From Opitutales bacterium (GTDB lineage: Bacteria > Verrucomicrobiota > Verrucomicrobiia > Opitutales > T3Sed10-336), in assembly GCA_007132315.1 (NCBI GenBank), contig SLOW01000291.1:1-8075 (forward strand): a stretch of DNA of 8,075 nucleotides. Direction: 5' to 3'. The position numbers were made by a program, and so were the translations under genes. Positions within the stretch are counted from its first letter, which is position 1. The number at the start of each line of letters is the position of its first letter. A model generated the notes under the pieces. It saw nothing but the letters and a program-made list of their open reading frames with translations. It made no database searches and was not told the DNA's origin. Positions 1 through 7,804 of this stretch are shown here, in pieces.

Positions 1-146
1 CCGGCCGAAGCGACAAAGAGCTCCATTCCACCTGCCGCCCGCGGCACTTCCTCCGCGGCCGGAAGATGAACGACGCCAAGCAAAACAACGGCAATGGCGG
101 GAATAATCAGTACTGAGGATCGGTATCGGTATATGTTGATTTTCAT
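1..146 (-). CDS. N-terminus of a secreted protein, probably a second beta-helix enzyme (partial)
   Basis: Reading leftward from the ATG at 146-144, an open frame of 48 codons runs off the window edge. It begins MKINIYRYRSSVLIIPAIAV, continues VLLGVVHLPAAEEVPRAAGG and then reads MELFVASAG. This is a clear signal peptide: a positively charged start (K, R, R), a hydrophobic core at about residues 12-28, and a probable cleavage after PAA near residue 31. The mature protein is therefore exported. Just after the leader, 'ELFVAS.G' resembles the first strand of right-handed beta-helix enzymes, which often read 'YVSPxGNDxNPGT'. The upstream neighbour has 'IFVAPWGNDADPGT' at its own beta-helix start. 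I infer, without proof, that this is another beta-helix carbohydrate enzyme. The start lies 30 bases after the previous stop on the same strand, which suggests one operon. No good Shine-Dalgarno sequence precedes the ATG; a GAGAG lies too far upstream. The gene's existence is fairly sure and its function is tentative. Confidence 0.72.
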   Translation of the reverse strand, partial: MKINIYRYRSSVLIIPAIAVVLLGVVHLPAAEEVPRAAGGMELFVASA

Positions 147-176
147 AGTCTTTAAAACGGCAATCTCTCGTTAATT

Positions 177-3100
177 TCAATCCACGTCGGCAGAGCGCAC
201 GCGCAGCCGCATGAAACGGTTGGCGTTGGGGCTCTGCGGTAGCGGCTCACGCACCCGTATCCGGGACGGGCCGTCCTCCAGGAGAATGAGGGCTTCTCCG
301 CCCGCCTCCCAATTGATCAAGTTCGACGAAACCTCCACATCCCAATCCAGGCCCATCGCCGCCAAATCGCGGTGAACGGTGAACTCCAAATAGGAGCCTG
401 TCTCTTCTTGCTGGATTCTGGCCACCGGAAGTCGCACACGGGAGGGATTGGACGGATCGGGGGCCAATGCAAAGCGCAACAAGTTCGGAATGCCAATCCC
501 ATCCGGATCGGCAGTGGGTTCTCCGTCTTCACTGAGGCCAAAGTGTTTGAGACGCCACTGGCTGTAGGTCAAATTGACCCGGGAGGTCTGACTGAGCGAA
601 AAATTATCGAGAAAATACCGATAATCACTACTCGCAGACCAGGATTGCATGACAAAACGCTCAAAATCATTCACCGGATGCTGAAGTTGCTTATCGCGCA
701 GCGCGATCACCGCCACGCCCTTTTGCTCGGCCGGGTCCCAGCGATACACATTCAGAGACCATCGCCTGTTCTCGACATCCACATCGAGCAATTCAAAACG
801 ATACCAGCTGGCGGGGGTGAACTCATAGTCGGAATGATAATAGGTACTTCCGTCCCAATAGCGCAAGCGTCGTGTATCGTACCGAACTTGCAGATGAATA
901 CCGACGGTATTGGAGCTGTCTTGTACGGTCCAGCGCGGCTGGGTGCTATAGCTTTCCGTAAAGAAGTCCCATGCGATCCGGTAACCCGACCCGGTGAGCG
1001 GGTAACCGGGATAGCCTCCGACCTCATAGGTCTGTCCGCCTTGCTGCATGCTGACCGGGCTGAAGTGGAATGCGAGATTGGGGTGAGCCGTCGAGCCTGG
1101 AAAACGGGCCAGGACAATACTGTTGCTGCCGCTTCCCGGCCAGGGCGAGGCGCGATCATCGGTAATCACCGCCCCGCGATTTTCATCAAAGGCGTTCACA
1201 TACCAGCCGCGATCCAAGGCGGAAGTATCGTTGATACTTACGTCCCATGTTGAAATGGACGTTCCCGATTCCTCTTGCAGTGAATCGTTGAACCGCGAAA
1301 ACCCTGTCAGGGTAAAACTTCGCACGGAATCCTCCGCAGTCAGCGAGCCTTCCTCCACCCATCGCGGCTGATCCATGCGTGCCTCCACTTGCCAGTAATA
1401 GATGCTTCCTTCGGGAAGGTCCGGCAAGCCGCTCTCAGCCTCTTCGGTCTCCCATTCCGCGACCAACTCATTCATTTCTTTATCGGTGGCGATGCGCACA
1501 AGGTAATGGTCGGCGTTTGCGGCGGGTTCCCAAGATAACCGCGCTGCCGTATCGCGGGACAACTCCCCGCCGTCAAGCGGTGCGTTCTTGGCAAATGCCC
1601 CAAGACCGCGTGCGTGGTTGACATCGTCGGCATAAATACCGATGTGCTCAAAAGGGATACGCTCGATTTGCGGCGCTTGCCGGAAGAGCCAGGAATCACG
1701 CGGAATGCTGAAATCAAAACGTGAGGGATCCGCGAAGCCCGGATCATTGTTGGTTTCCAGATTGCCTTCAATTTCCGTATAGGGAAGCGCCGATGAAGCA
1801 ATCCTATTGTTACCTGATTGGTAGAACAGGTTATTGACAATAGAATTGTTGTGCGGAACTTGCGGTTCCGGTTCGCGCGTCAGGATATCCGCCAACTCTG
1901 GATAAGCGGCCAACCAAGCCGGGCGATCCACCACCCCCTCCAATCCGCTTCGTAGGTTGGGGACATGATGCGCCGCCCAATTCAGCAAACGATCGTCGAG
2001 ACCCACGGGAGTATCGCACTCAATAAACAGGTTGTTGACCACGTCAATATGGTGACCTCCGCCGATCAAGACCGCCCGGTCGGCGGTCCCATGAATAACA
2101 TTACCATAGGCTTCTGCGGCACTGTTGCCATCGTCAAAATAAACGGGGGACACACCATGAGCGCCCTGCCGGCCAGGCATACTGTGCATCAGATTGTAAC
2201 GGATCACATGGCCCCTTGTCGTCCAATTTCGACCCGAATAAAAGGCCCCGACATCTCCCGTTATCTTGGCTATATCGTAAATGTTGTTATACTCAAAAAG
2301 GTGGTTATTGCCGCCGTATAGGATACCGGCGTGCGGGGCATCATGAATTTCATTGTGCGCCACCCGCTGGCCGACACCGGAAAGTCGGATGGCGGGCCTG
2401 TAGGCTAAATTGTTGCGCGCAAAGTTGTGAAGATGATTGTTTTCAACAAAATGCCCGGATGGAGTAAGGGTAACGCTGTCACCACCACCGACCGTAATGC
2501 CCGTGCCGCCGATACTGTGGACATGACAGCTTTTCACCCCATGATAACGACCATTGTTTATGCCGATAGCCACACTCGCAAAATTGCGAATGATACAACC
2601 ATGGACAAGGTTATTTTCACCTCCATTGATCTGAAAGGCGCGTCCGCGACCCGCTTCAAAGATCAAGCCTTGGAACGTCAAGTGGGAGACGTTGTTCAAA
2701 AACACGAGTTCCGAGGTGATTTGGGAAAGGAGGATGTCAGCAGTCGCCATGTACGCGGGCGGGTATAAATAGAGCTGGCCCGTTTCACGTTCCAAATACC
2801 ACTCACCCGGCTGCTCCAACTCCTCCAGCAAATTGAAAGCGTAGAAAATATGATTGTTTCTCACCCCGTAAGTGCTTGCCTGAGCCAACTCCAAGGTTCG
2901 ATCAGCAGGTGAAATACTGCTGATTTGCATGGATTGATCCGACCAATCGTTCCCCCAGAAACCATAGACCCAAGCATCCGGCGCGGTAACCCACCGGCTG
3001 GGACGCTCTCCCTCGTAGCCGGCGAAGCCAATGATAGGCGTTTGGTAGTCCGGATCGTCCGGGTCAGCGCCCGTTCTCGGTTGAGACCCCCCTTCAATAA

Positions 3101-4472
3101 CGGTTGGAAAGGTGCTGAAGCCCTCATTGGGCCAACGGGCAAGCGTCAGAAGTTCATCGTTGAAGATCAATTCCGGCGTCTCGGGCCCGCTTGGCAGCCA
3201 GGGTTTGTAGAATTGACTGTGGCCGCGAAAAGGATGCTGGCCATAGTCGATGTCCATCGCCGTCAAGTCCAAAACCTTCACATGGTCTCGCGCCTCCTCG
3301 GGTATCCGCGCCAACACGTCCGGATCGGACACCGGCACGAAGGAATTGCCGTCCAATGTGACCGCTCCATTTAACCGCGGACGCTCATCAGCGTACGCGC
3401 GATAAATGATCGGCGATGCCGCCGTGCCGGAATCCTGCGAGGTGAACTGAACCCTCTCGCTTAACTGGTAAACACCCCCGCGCAAATACACCGTAACGCC
3501 TCCCGGCGGGAGCCCATCGGTCGATTTGATGGTACGGATGGTGTTACGGGCGCCGACCAGGGTGGCTTTCGGACTCTCCTTGGTGCCGGGGTCGGCATCA
3601 TTACCCCAGGGGGCGACAAAAATCGCCACCCCGGAGGTGACTTCGGGAAGCTCGCCCGGACGGGGCGAGGTTATCTTAAAGTTATCCAGGTAGTGAACAT
3701 GCGCGGATGGGGAATTGGCTGAAAATCGAAAGGAATCAAGTTCAGAGGCAGGCACCATGAACGGAATTTCGGTAGCTGCATAAACGCTAAGCGGATTTCC
3801 TTCATTCCAGCGCAGGATGTTGATATCGAAGGTCGCATTGGAAAAATCCAGATGGGTGATCTCAAAGCGATACCATTCATTGGCATTAAAGGTACCCGTC
3901 TCCACTTCCTCTCCATTAATGAAAAGCGCACCATCAGAACGCATGTTGAGCTTGAATACCTCTTCGCCTGATCGGTCGAAAAACCGGAATAGGGGCTGAC
4001 CGGACAAACTTGATTCCGCCATTGTGTCGAAGGCGATCCCGGCCCCTTTCTCGGTCAGGGAATAGCCCAGTGAGCCGGTTACGTCCGCCGCCGCTTCACC
4101 CGCGTTAGGCAATCCACCGCGATTGGTAAAATAGTTAAACAAGCTGGGAATGGCCGTCCCCCCACTGTTGCGCACCGCGGCGATCGCCTGGCCCTCGTCC
4201 CCTCCTTTCCATGGAGACTGCTGCGATGCGTGCAGCGTTATCCTCTGGTTGACACCAAAATTGTTGCCATACCAACCAAAAATATTCCCTTGCCGCCCCA
4301 CGCCGTCAATGGCATTGATGCTGCCGGTCAAATTGGCGGTGTCTCCCGGCCAATCGGCGGCGTAATCCCCAAAGTCCTCCACAAATATATCGCGGGCCAC
4401 CAATGGGGATGTCGATATGAAAGCCGTAATGACGACAAGGAGGACGACTGAAAAAGGTAAAATTTTATTCAT
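177..4472 (-). CDS. Secreted multidomain right-handed beta-helix protein, GH141-like glycoside hydrolase
   Basis: This 1431-residue protein is probably an exported glycosidase acting on a complex polysaccharide. The start chosen is MNKILPFSVV, because it gives a typical signal peptide (hydrophobic core at about 5-22, cleavage after LVA near 26). An upstream in-frame GTG at 4514 would add 14 residues and lies inside a hairpin. Domains in order: jelly-roll (about 27-270); right-handed beta-helix (about 283-945), beginning IFVAPWGNDADPGT, with 'TVYLRGGVY' and many N- and G-rich turns; a fibronectin-III-like domain (about 966-1036); a second jelly-roll related to the first (about 1058-1297); and a C-terminal module (about 1300-1431) with YSQW, DPDGIGIPNLL and 'EVSSNLINW'. 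The beta-helix carries two conserved-looking acidic sites, D740 in GDVGAFYSG and D780/D781 in VYFDDGN, plus 'IGGGHH', an arrangement I know from GH141-type proteins (fucosidase and xylanase members are known). The family call rests on motif recall. Non-catalytic or lyase relatives with the same fold remain possible. It lies between the GH2 gene and a second secreted gene, all on one strand. Confidence 0.8.
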   Translation of the reverse strand: MNKILPFSVVLLVVITAFISTSPLVARDIFVEDFGDYAADWPGDTANLTGSINAIDGVGRQGNIFGWYGNNFGVNQRITLHASQQSPWKGGDEGQAIAAVRNSGGTAIPSLFNYFTNRGGLPNAGEAAADVTGSLGYSLTEKGAGIAFDTMAESSLSGQPLFRFFDRSGEEVFKLNMRSDGALFINGEEVETGTFNANEWYRFEITHLDFSNATFDINILRWNEGNPLSVYAATEIPFMVPASELDSFRFSANSPSAHVHYLDNFKITSPRPGELPEVTSGVAIFVAPWGNDADPGTKESPKATLVGARNTIRTIKSTDGLPPGGVTVYLRGGVYQLSERVQFTSQDSGTAASPIIYRAYADERPRLNGAVTLDGNSFVPVSDPDVLARIPEEARDHVKVLDLTAMDIDYGQHPFRGHSQFYKPWLPSGPETPELIFNDELLTLARWPNEGFSTFPTVIEGGSQPRTGADPDDPDYQTPIIGFAGYEGERPSRWVTAPDAWVYGFWGNDWSDQSMQISSISPADRTLELAQASTYGVRNNHIFYAFNLLEELEQPGEWYLERETGQLYLYPPAYMATADILLSQITSELVFLNNVSHLTFQGLIFEAGRGRAFQINGGENNLVHGCIIRNFASVAIGINNGRYHGVKSCHVHSIGGTGITVGGGDSVTLTPSGHFVENNHLHNFARNNLAYRPAIRLSGVGQRVAHNEIHDAPHAGILYGGNNHLFEYNNIYDIAKITGDVGAFYSGRNWTTRGHVIRYNLMHSMPGRQGAHGVSPVYFDDGNSAAEAYGNVIHGTADRAVLIGGGHHIDVVNNLFIECDTPVGLDDRLLNWAAHHVPNLRSGLEGVVDRPAWLAAYPELADILTREPEPQVPHNNSIVNNLFYQSGNNRIASSALPYTEIEGNLETNNDPGFADPSRFDFSIPRDSWLFRQAPQIERIPFEHIGIYADDVNHARGLGAFAKNAPLDGGELSRDTAARLSWEPAANADHYLVRIATDKEMNELVAEWETEEAESGLPDLPEGSIYYWQVEARMDQPRWVEEGSLTAEDSVRSFTLTGFSRFNDSLQEESGTSISTWDVSINDTSALDRGWYVNAFDENRGAVITDDRASPWPGSGSNSIVLARFPGSTAHPNLAFHFSPVSMQQGGQTYEVGGYPGYPLTGSGYRIAWDFFTESYSTQPRWTVQDSSNTVGIHLQVRYDTRRLRYWDGSTYYHSDYEFTPASWYRFELLDVDVENRRWSLNVYRWDPAEQKGVAVIALRDKQLQHPVNDFERFVMQSWSASSDYRYFLDNFSLSQTSRVNLTYSQWRLKHFGLSEDGEPTADPDGIGIPNLLRFALAPDPSNPSRVRLPVARIQQEETGSYLEFTVHRDLAAMGLDWDVEVSSNLINWEAGGEALILLEDGPSRIRVREPLPQSPNANRFMRLRVRSADVD

Positions 4473-4487
4473 AAGGCATAGGTAAAA

Positions 4488-4530
4488 CCACGGAGTGTGC
4501 GTACCGCGACGCACGACCTAATCCCCGTGG
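4488..4530 (-). terminator. Nested stem-loop followed by T-tract, possible terminator or attenuator between GH2 and beta-helix genes
   Basis: On the minus strand the outer arms CCACGG (4530-4525) and CCGTGG (4493-4488) pair perfectly, and the second arm is followed closely by TTTT (4486-4483). Inside them a second perfect 6-bp stem, GTGCGT with ACGCAC (4514-4509 and 4502-4497), closes a 6-base loop. The structure starts 37 bases after the GH2 stop and ends 15 bases before the chosen start of the beta-helix gene. A GC stem plus T-run is the form of an intrinsic terminator, but the outer stem is short and the T-run has only four bases. It could therefore be a partial terminator that lowers expression of the downstream genes, a processing site, or a chance structure. 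The rest of the 94-base gap (4531-4566) is A/T-rich and holds no promoter I would defend. Confidence 0.4.
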
Positions 4531-4566
4531 CATTTGTTATTTTTAAACATTTTCGCTTCATTGAAA

Positions 4567-7500
4567 TCACACACCGTAATCACCGAGGGGAATCCTTTCG
4601 TTGGATCCCGAATATGTTCTTTCATCTGAACTTACCTCGGCCTTGTCCGCACCCAAAAGGCGGAGGGTGAAGATTCCGGCCGCCGGATTGGCAAGCACGC
4701 GACCAAACAAATCCACCTGGCAAACCCGCCACATTCCTTCGCCCTGCCGGCGTTCCACCGCCGCCGGAACGGACTCCCAGACATTTCCCCAACCTCCGTT
4801 CGTAGTCAACAAGATCGGCTGCCAGTCCCGCGCCTTCAGAACATTGAACAAAATGGGCGTAACGCGCCGCTCCCGCTGATCAAACCAAAACTTGAAGTCC
4901 TCCGCCCTAAAATCAGCCACCATTGCATGCCCGCTATCTTTCGAAACAAAGTGTCTTGCCCCCATCCCCGCAGGCAGAACCTCCAGGTCGTACTCCCCGA
5001 TACGGTGAACTCCCTCTGCAATCTTCAAAAAGACCGCTCGGCCACCCGCTTCGATAGCGGCATCGATCTCCGGGCGGTTTCGCTCATAAAAGGCGACGTC
5101 TGAGATAACAATACAATCGGAAGCCGCAGCGGTATCGCCGCGCAGTGGAAGCCCCAGAACCCCAAGCAGCTGCTCCACTGCGGGGCCGCCATCGGTGAAA
5201 AAGACGGCTTTGTTTGTCGTGTTCGGACTGGGGAAAACCGCCATGCTCAAGCGGGCGGTGTGCAAGGGCCGGTTGTCGGCATCGATCAGCGTGGCCGTCA
5301 ATTCAACCTCCCCGCGTTGGTCCACCTCCGGCAGTTTCAACAGCAATTCCCCATGCCACACCGGCGCGCAGCGGGCCGGCTCTATATCCGCTTCTCCCCG
5401 CAGGAAGGGCCTGCCATCGGACAAAGCGGCATAGGCAACCCGCATACCCGTCGGCTTGTTGTCGTTATCGTTGGCCGTCCACAATTCCACGGGAATCGTC
5501 TCTCCCCCAAAGCCACTGGTGCGATCACTCCGCAGTTGCACGGCCAGAGGCGACAAGGCATGGCGGTAGGTGAACCACGCTTTCTTGGGAATGCGCTTCA
5601 CGTCCATGATGCTCTTCATCCAACCCGAGGGCCACGCATCGATGAACAAGTGAATGGCGAAGGTATTCATGCCCGGATTGCGGCGGAACGATTCCGTCAT
5701 CAAACGGGTAATCCAATCCTGGTGCTTCTGACTGGCCTCGATCCACTCCGGCAAAGTACGTGGCGTGGGATACCACAACCCATGGAATTTGGCGGTTTGG
5801 GCCTGGATAATCGCATCGGGAACCCAGCGCTCGTCCTGGCTCGCAGGCAGCCATTCCCGGGGATAAAAACTTTCCATCACCTCCAGAGAATCCAGTCCCT
5901 CCGAACCAAACTCGCCACAGCCATAGTGCCAGCCCTCTTTGACCGGCAACCAGTCTCCGGCATGCAAAGCACCGAGATCCAGCCCATGGCCGATATACCA
6001 GCCGCAGTAGCAGTGGTTGTCCTGCATTCCCTCCGCTGTCGGCGGATCATAGTCGCCATCGACATTCTTAATCACACGGTCCGGATTCTCCCGCAATACC
6101 GCCAAGCGCGCCATCTTGAAAAAACGCTCCATCTCAGCGCGGTCGATGAAGCGGTGCGGCCGTCCACGCGCCGCCGGAAAGGGTTCGTTAATGAAGGAGA
6201 CCAGAATACTGGAGGGATGACAGCGCACCAGGCGCTCCATCGCCGCCGCCTGTCGCACGCATTCCAAGACCTGATTGTGCCGCACCGAGCCAAAGGTGGG
6301 CAAATCCGTCTGCAAAAACAGTCCCAGGCGATCACAGGCTTCATAGACCTCGCGTTGCACCGGATGCTGCGTCAGCCGCAAAAAATTCATATGTGTGAGC
6401 TTGGCAATGAGAATGTCTTCTTCCAATTGCTCGACGTCGCCACGGAACACGCACAGATCGATATTGCCCATGGTGTTGGCGCCGCGCAGACGGATCTCAC
6501 GACCATTGAAGAGGAATCGCCCCTTGGGCTCCGCGGTTTCATCCTGCACAAAAGTGCGCATGCCAAACGAACGCCCGGCCGCATCGAGCAGATTCGCGTC
6601 CTCATCCAACAACCGCAATTGCAACTCATAGAGCCAAGGCGTCTCCAGTTCCCAGACACGCGCCTCCGGGATCTCAAGGCGCAGTCGCAGCTTGTTCTTG
6701 CCACGTCCCATCTTCAGCGGCTCGATTTCCGGTGAAGTCCCATGGTCCAAATCACCGAACCCACGCTCTTCGCAGGCACTGGGTTCGTGATGAAAATCGC
6801 GTACAATCTCCGCATCGAAGTTGCGCCCGAAAATCGATGCCCCTAGGGCAATCCGCTCCAATTCGGCGGCTCCGTATTTGGCCACCTCCACTTCAACTTC
6901 AACCGCATTCAGTTCAGTATTGGGCCGAACAAATATATCGGTGATGGCCATCCGCTGCCGGCCCTCCAGCCGCACCCTTTGCCAGATGCCCATACCGGGA
7001 GGGCAGTGGTGCCAGCCTTGCTCGGGATCATCGTAACCTAGTCCGGTAGCGGCATAGATCTTGTCACCATCCAAAACCTCCGCGTCACAGGATTTGCCAA
7101 GCATGGTATGATCATTTTCCACGCGCACCAGCAAGATATTTTCACCGGACCGTAACACGCCACTGACATCAACCTCGAAGGGTTCGAAAATCCCTTCGTG
7201 AGTGGCCACGCAAACCCCGTTGAGATATACTTGGCACCTGTAATCCACCGCGTCAAAACACAGCACCGCCACCGGTTTGGCCAATATCGCGGTCGGCGGC
7301 GTGAAGGCGCAGCGGTAAAGGGTAACCGCAAGCCCCAGAGGCCCTCCATAGTGCGGAATATTTACCTGCTGCCATTTTCCCCCTCCTGCCAATACCCCCG
7401 CGAAATCGATCCGGTCCGCCGGCTCCTCAAGCCGCCAATTCATATGTTTGAAGCCATGCGCCTCCCGCGTTCGCGGAATCTCCGGCGCGAGATTGCGCGT

Positions 7501-7737
7501 AAACGGGCGCATCCGCTCCTTCAAATCAGCCAGAGCCGAGCGGAACTCGTCATAACTACACAAGTCAAGAGCGTGCGGTGGTCTTTCCGAATTCTTGCAT
7601 GGTGTCATCGGAAAGGCTTTCCCCTCTGATGCTACAGGCTCCGGTCGTTCCAACCCCTCGCGCCCTCCAGCGAAAACACTTCCGGCACCAATATCAGCAA
7701 ATAAATCCGTCGTTGGTGTTTTCTTCATGCAATTCAT
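4567..7737 (-). CDS. Glycoside hydrolase family 2 protein with C-terminal Rossmann/amidotransferase-like extension
   Basis: This 1056-residue GH2-type enzyme should release terminal sugars by a retaining mechanism; the exact sugar cannot be read from the sequence. A sugar-binding jelly-roll (about 95-260) has 'MNWRLEE', 'WQQVNIPHYGG', 'YLNGVCVATHEGIFEPFEVD' and 'GIWQRVRLEG'. An Ig-like sandwich follows (about 260-400). The TIM barrel (about 405-730) begins 'FLFNGREIRLRGANTMG'. Its acid/base glutamate is E518 in SFINEPF and the expected nucleophile is E609 in YGCGEFGSEG. The 91-residue spacing suits the family. 'FIDAWPSG' and 'KRIPKKAWFTYRHA' close the barrel. A further Ig-like domain (about 736-835) and a Rossmann-like segment (about 842-935, 'DCIVISDVAFYERNRPEI', 'IEAGGRAVFLK') precede the tail. 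The start MNCMKKTPTT is chosen for the AGGAAGG just upstream. MKKTPTT at 7728 is an alternative, while the ATG at 7833 lies in a hairpin arm. No signal peptide is visible, so the cytoplasm is likely. Fold and catalysis are secure; specificity (galactosidase, glucuronidase, mannosidase and others) is open. Confidence 0.9.
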   Translation of the reverse strand: MNCMKKTPTTDLFADIGAGSVFAGGREGLERPEPVASEGKAFPMTPCKNSERPPHALDLCSYDEFRSALADLKERMRPFTRNLAPEIPRTREAHGFKHMNWRLEEPADRIDFAGVLAGGGKWQQVNIPHYGGPLGLAVTLYRCAFTPPTAILAKPVAVLCFDAVDYRCQVYLNGVCVATHEGIFEPFEVDVSGVLRSGENILLVRVENDHTMLGKSCDAEVLDGDKIYAATGLGYDDPEQGWHHCPPGMGIWQRVRLEGRQRMAITDIFVRPNTELNAVEVEVEVAKYGAAELERIALGASIFGRNFDAEIVRDFHHEPSACEERGFGDLDHGTSPEIEPLKMGRGKNKLRLRLEIPEARVWELETPWLYELQLRLLDEDANLLDAAGRSFGMRTFVQDETAEPKGRFLFNGREIRLRGANTMGNIDLCVFRGDVEQLEEDILIAKLTHMNFLRLTQHPVQREVYEACDRLGLFLQTDLPTFGSVRHNQVLECVRQAAAMERLVRCHPSSILVSFINEPFPAARGRPHRFIDRAEMERFFKMARLAVLRENPDRVIKNVDGDYDPPTAEGMQDNHCYCGWYIGHGLDLGALHAGDWLPVKEGWHYGCGEFGSEGLDSLEVMESFYPREWLPASQDERWVPDAIIQAQTAKFHGLWYPTPRTLPEWIEASQKHQDWITRLMTESFRRNPGMNTFAIHLFIDAWPSGWMKSIMDVKRIPKKAWFTYRHALSPLAVQLRSDRTSGFGGETIPVELWTANDNDNKPTGMRVAYAALSDGRPFLRGEADIEPARCAPVWHGELLLKLPEVDQRGEVELTATLIDADNRPLHTARLSMAVFPSPNTTNKAVFFTDGGPAVEQLLGVLGLPLRGDTAAASDCIVISDVAFYERNRPEIDAAIEAGGRAVFLKIAEGVHRIGEYDLEVLPAGMGARHFVSKDSGHAMVADFRAEDFKFWFDQRERRVTPILFNVLKARDWQPILLTTNGGWGNVWESVPAAVERRQGEGMWRVCQVDLFGRVLANPAAGIFTLRLLGADKAEVSSDERTYSGSNERIPLGDYGV

Positions 7738-7740
7738 TAT

Positions 7741-7747
7741 CCTTCCT
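7741..7747 (-). promoter_or_regulatory. Shine-Dalgarno sequence of the GH2 gene
   Basis: AGGAAGG reads on the minus strand directly before ATAATGAATTGCATGAAG. The AGGA part lies 6 bases before the ATG at 7737, and the last G lies 3 bases before it. Measured to the second ATG at 7728, the spacer from the last G is 12 bases. Either start could use it, and I prefer 7737. It rules out the much longer reading from 7833. The two secreted-protein genes downstream have no comparable site. Confidence 0.6.
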
Positions 7748-7761
7748 GGCGCATGTTCCTC

Positions 7762-7773
7762 GTCGAGATCGAC
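7762..7773. repeat. Short inverted repeat GTCGA-N2-TCGAC upstream of the GH2 gene
   Basis: The arms GTCGA (7762-7766) and TCGAC (7769-7773) are perfect and separated by two bases, 25 bases upstream of the GH2 start. In the transcript the sequence would sit inside a weak outer pairing of CCTGG (7784-7780) with CCAGG (7749-7745), and the second arm overlaps the Shine-Dalgarno sequence. It could be an operator half-site pair or a leader hairpin. The arms are short, so chance is a real alternative. Confidence 0.25.
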
Positions 7774-7804
7774 TCCCGACCAGGCGGCTCCGCTCCAAGG
7801 GCGG

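Noticed and set aside
372..1253. Plus-strand open frame of 293 codons opposite the beta-helix gene
   Set aside because: It overlaps the recognisable second jelly-roll and C-terminal module on the other strand, and its translation shows no family motif.
2000..2900. Possible tandem DNA repeats in the asparagine- and glycine-rich beta-helix region
   Set aside because: The protein-level periodicity (NN, GN, YN turns) comes from beta-helix coils; the bases themselves do not repeat.
4473..4514. Extended GTG start for the beta-helix protein
   Set aside because: The start codon lies in a hairpin and the extra 14 residues would precede an already complete signal peptide at MNKILPF.
5260..6735. Long plus-strand open frame of 491 codons opposite the GH2 gene
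   Set aside because: It is fully antisense to a well-supported enzyme, has no recognisable domain and is rich in R, H, P and Q as expected of a shadow frame in GC-rich coding DNA.
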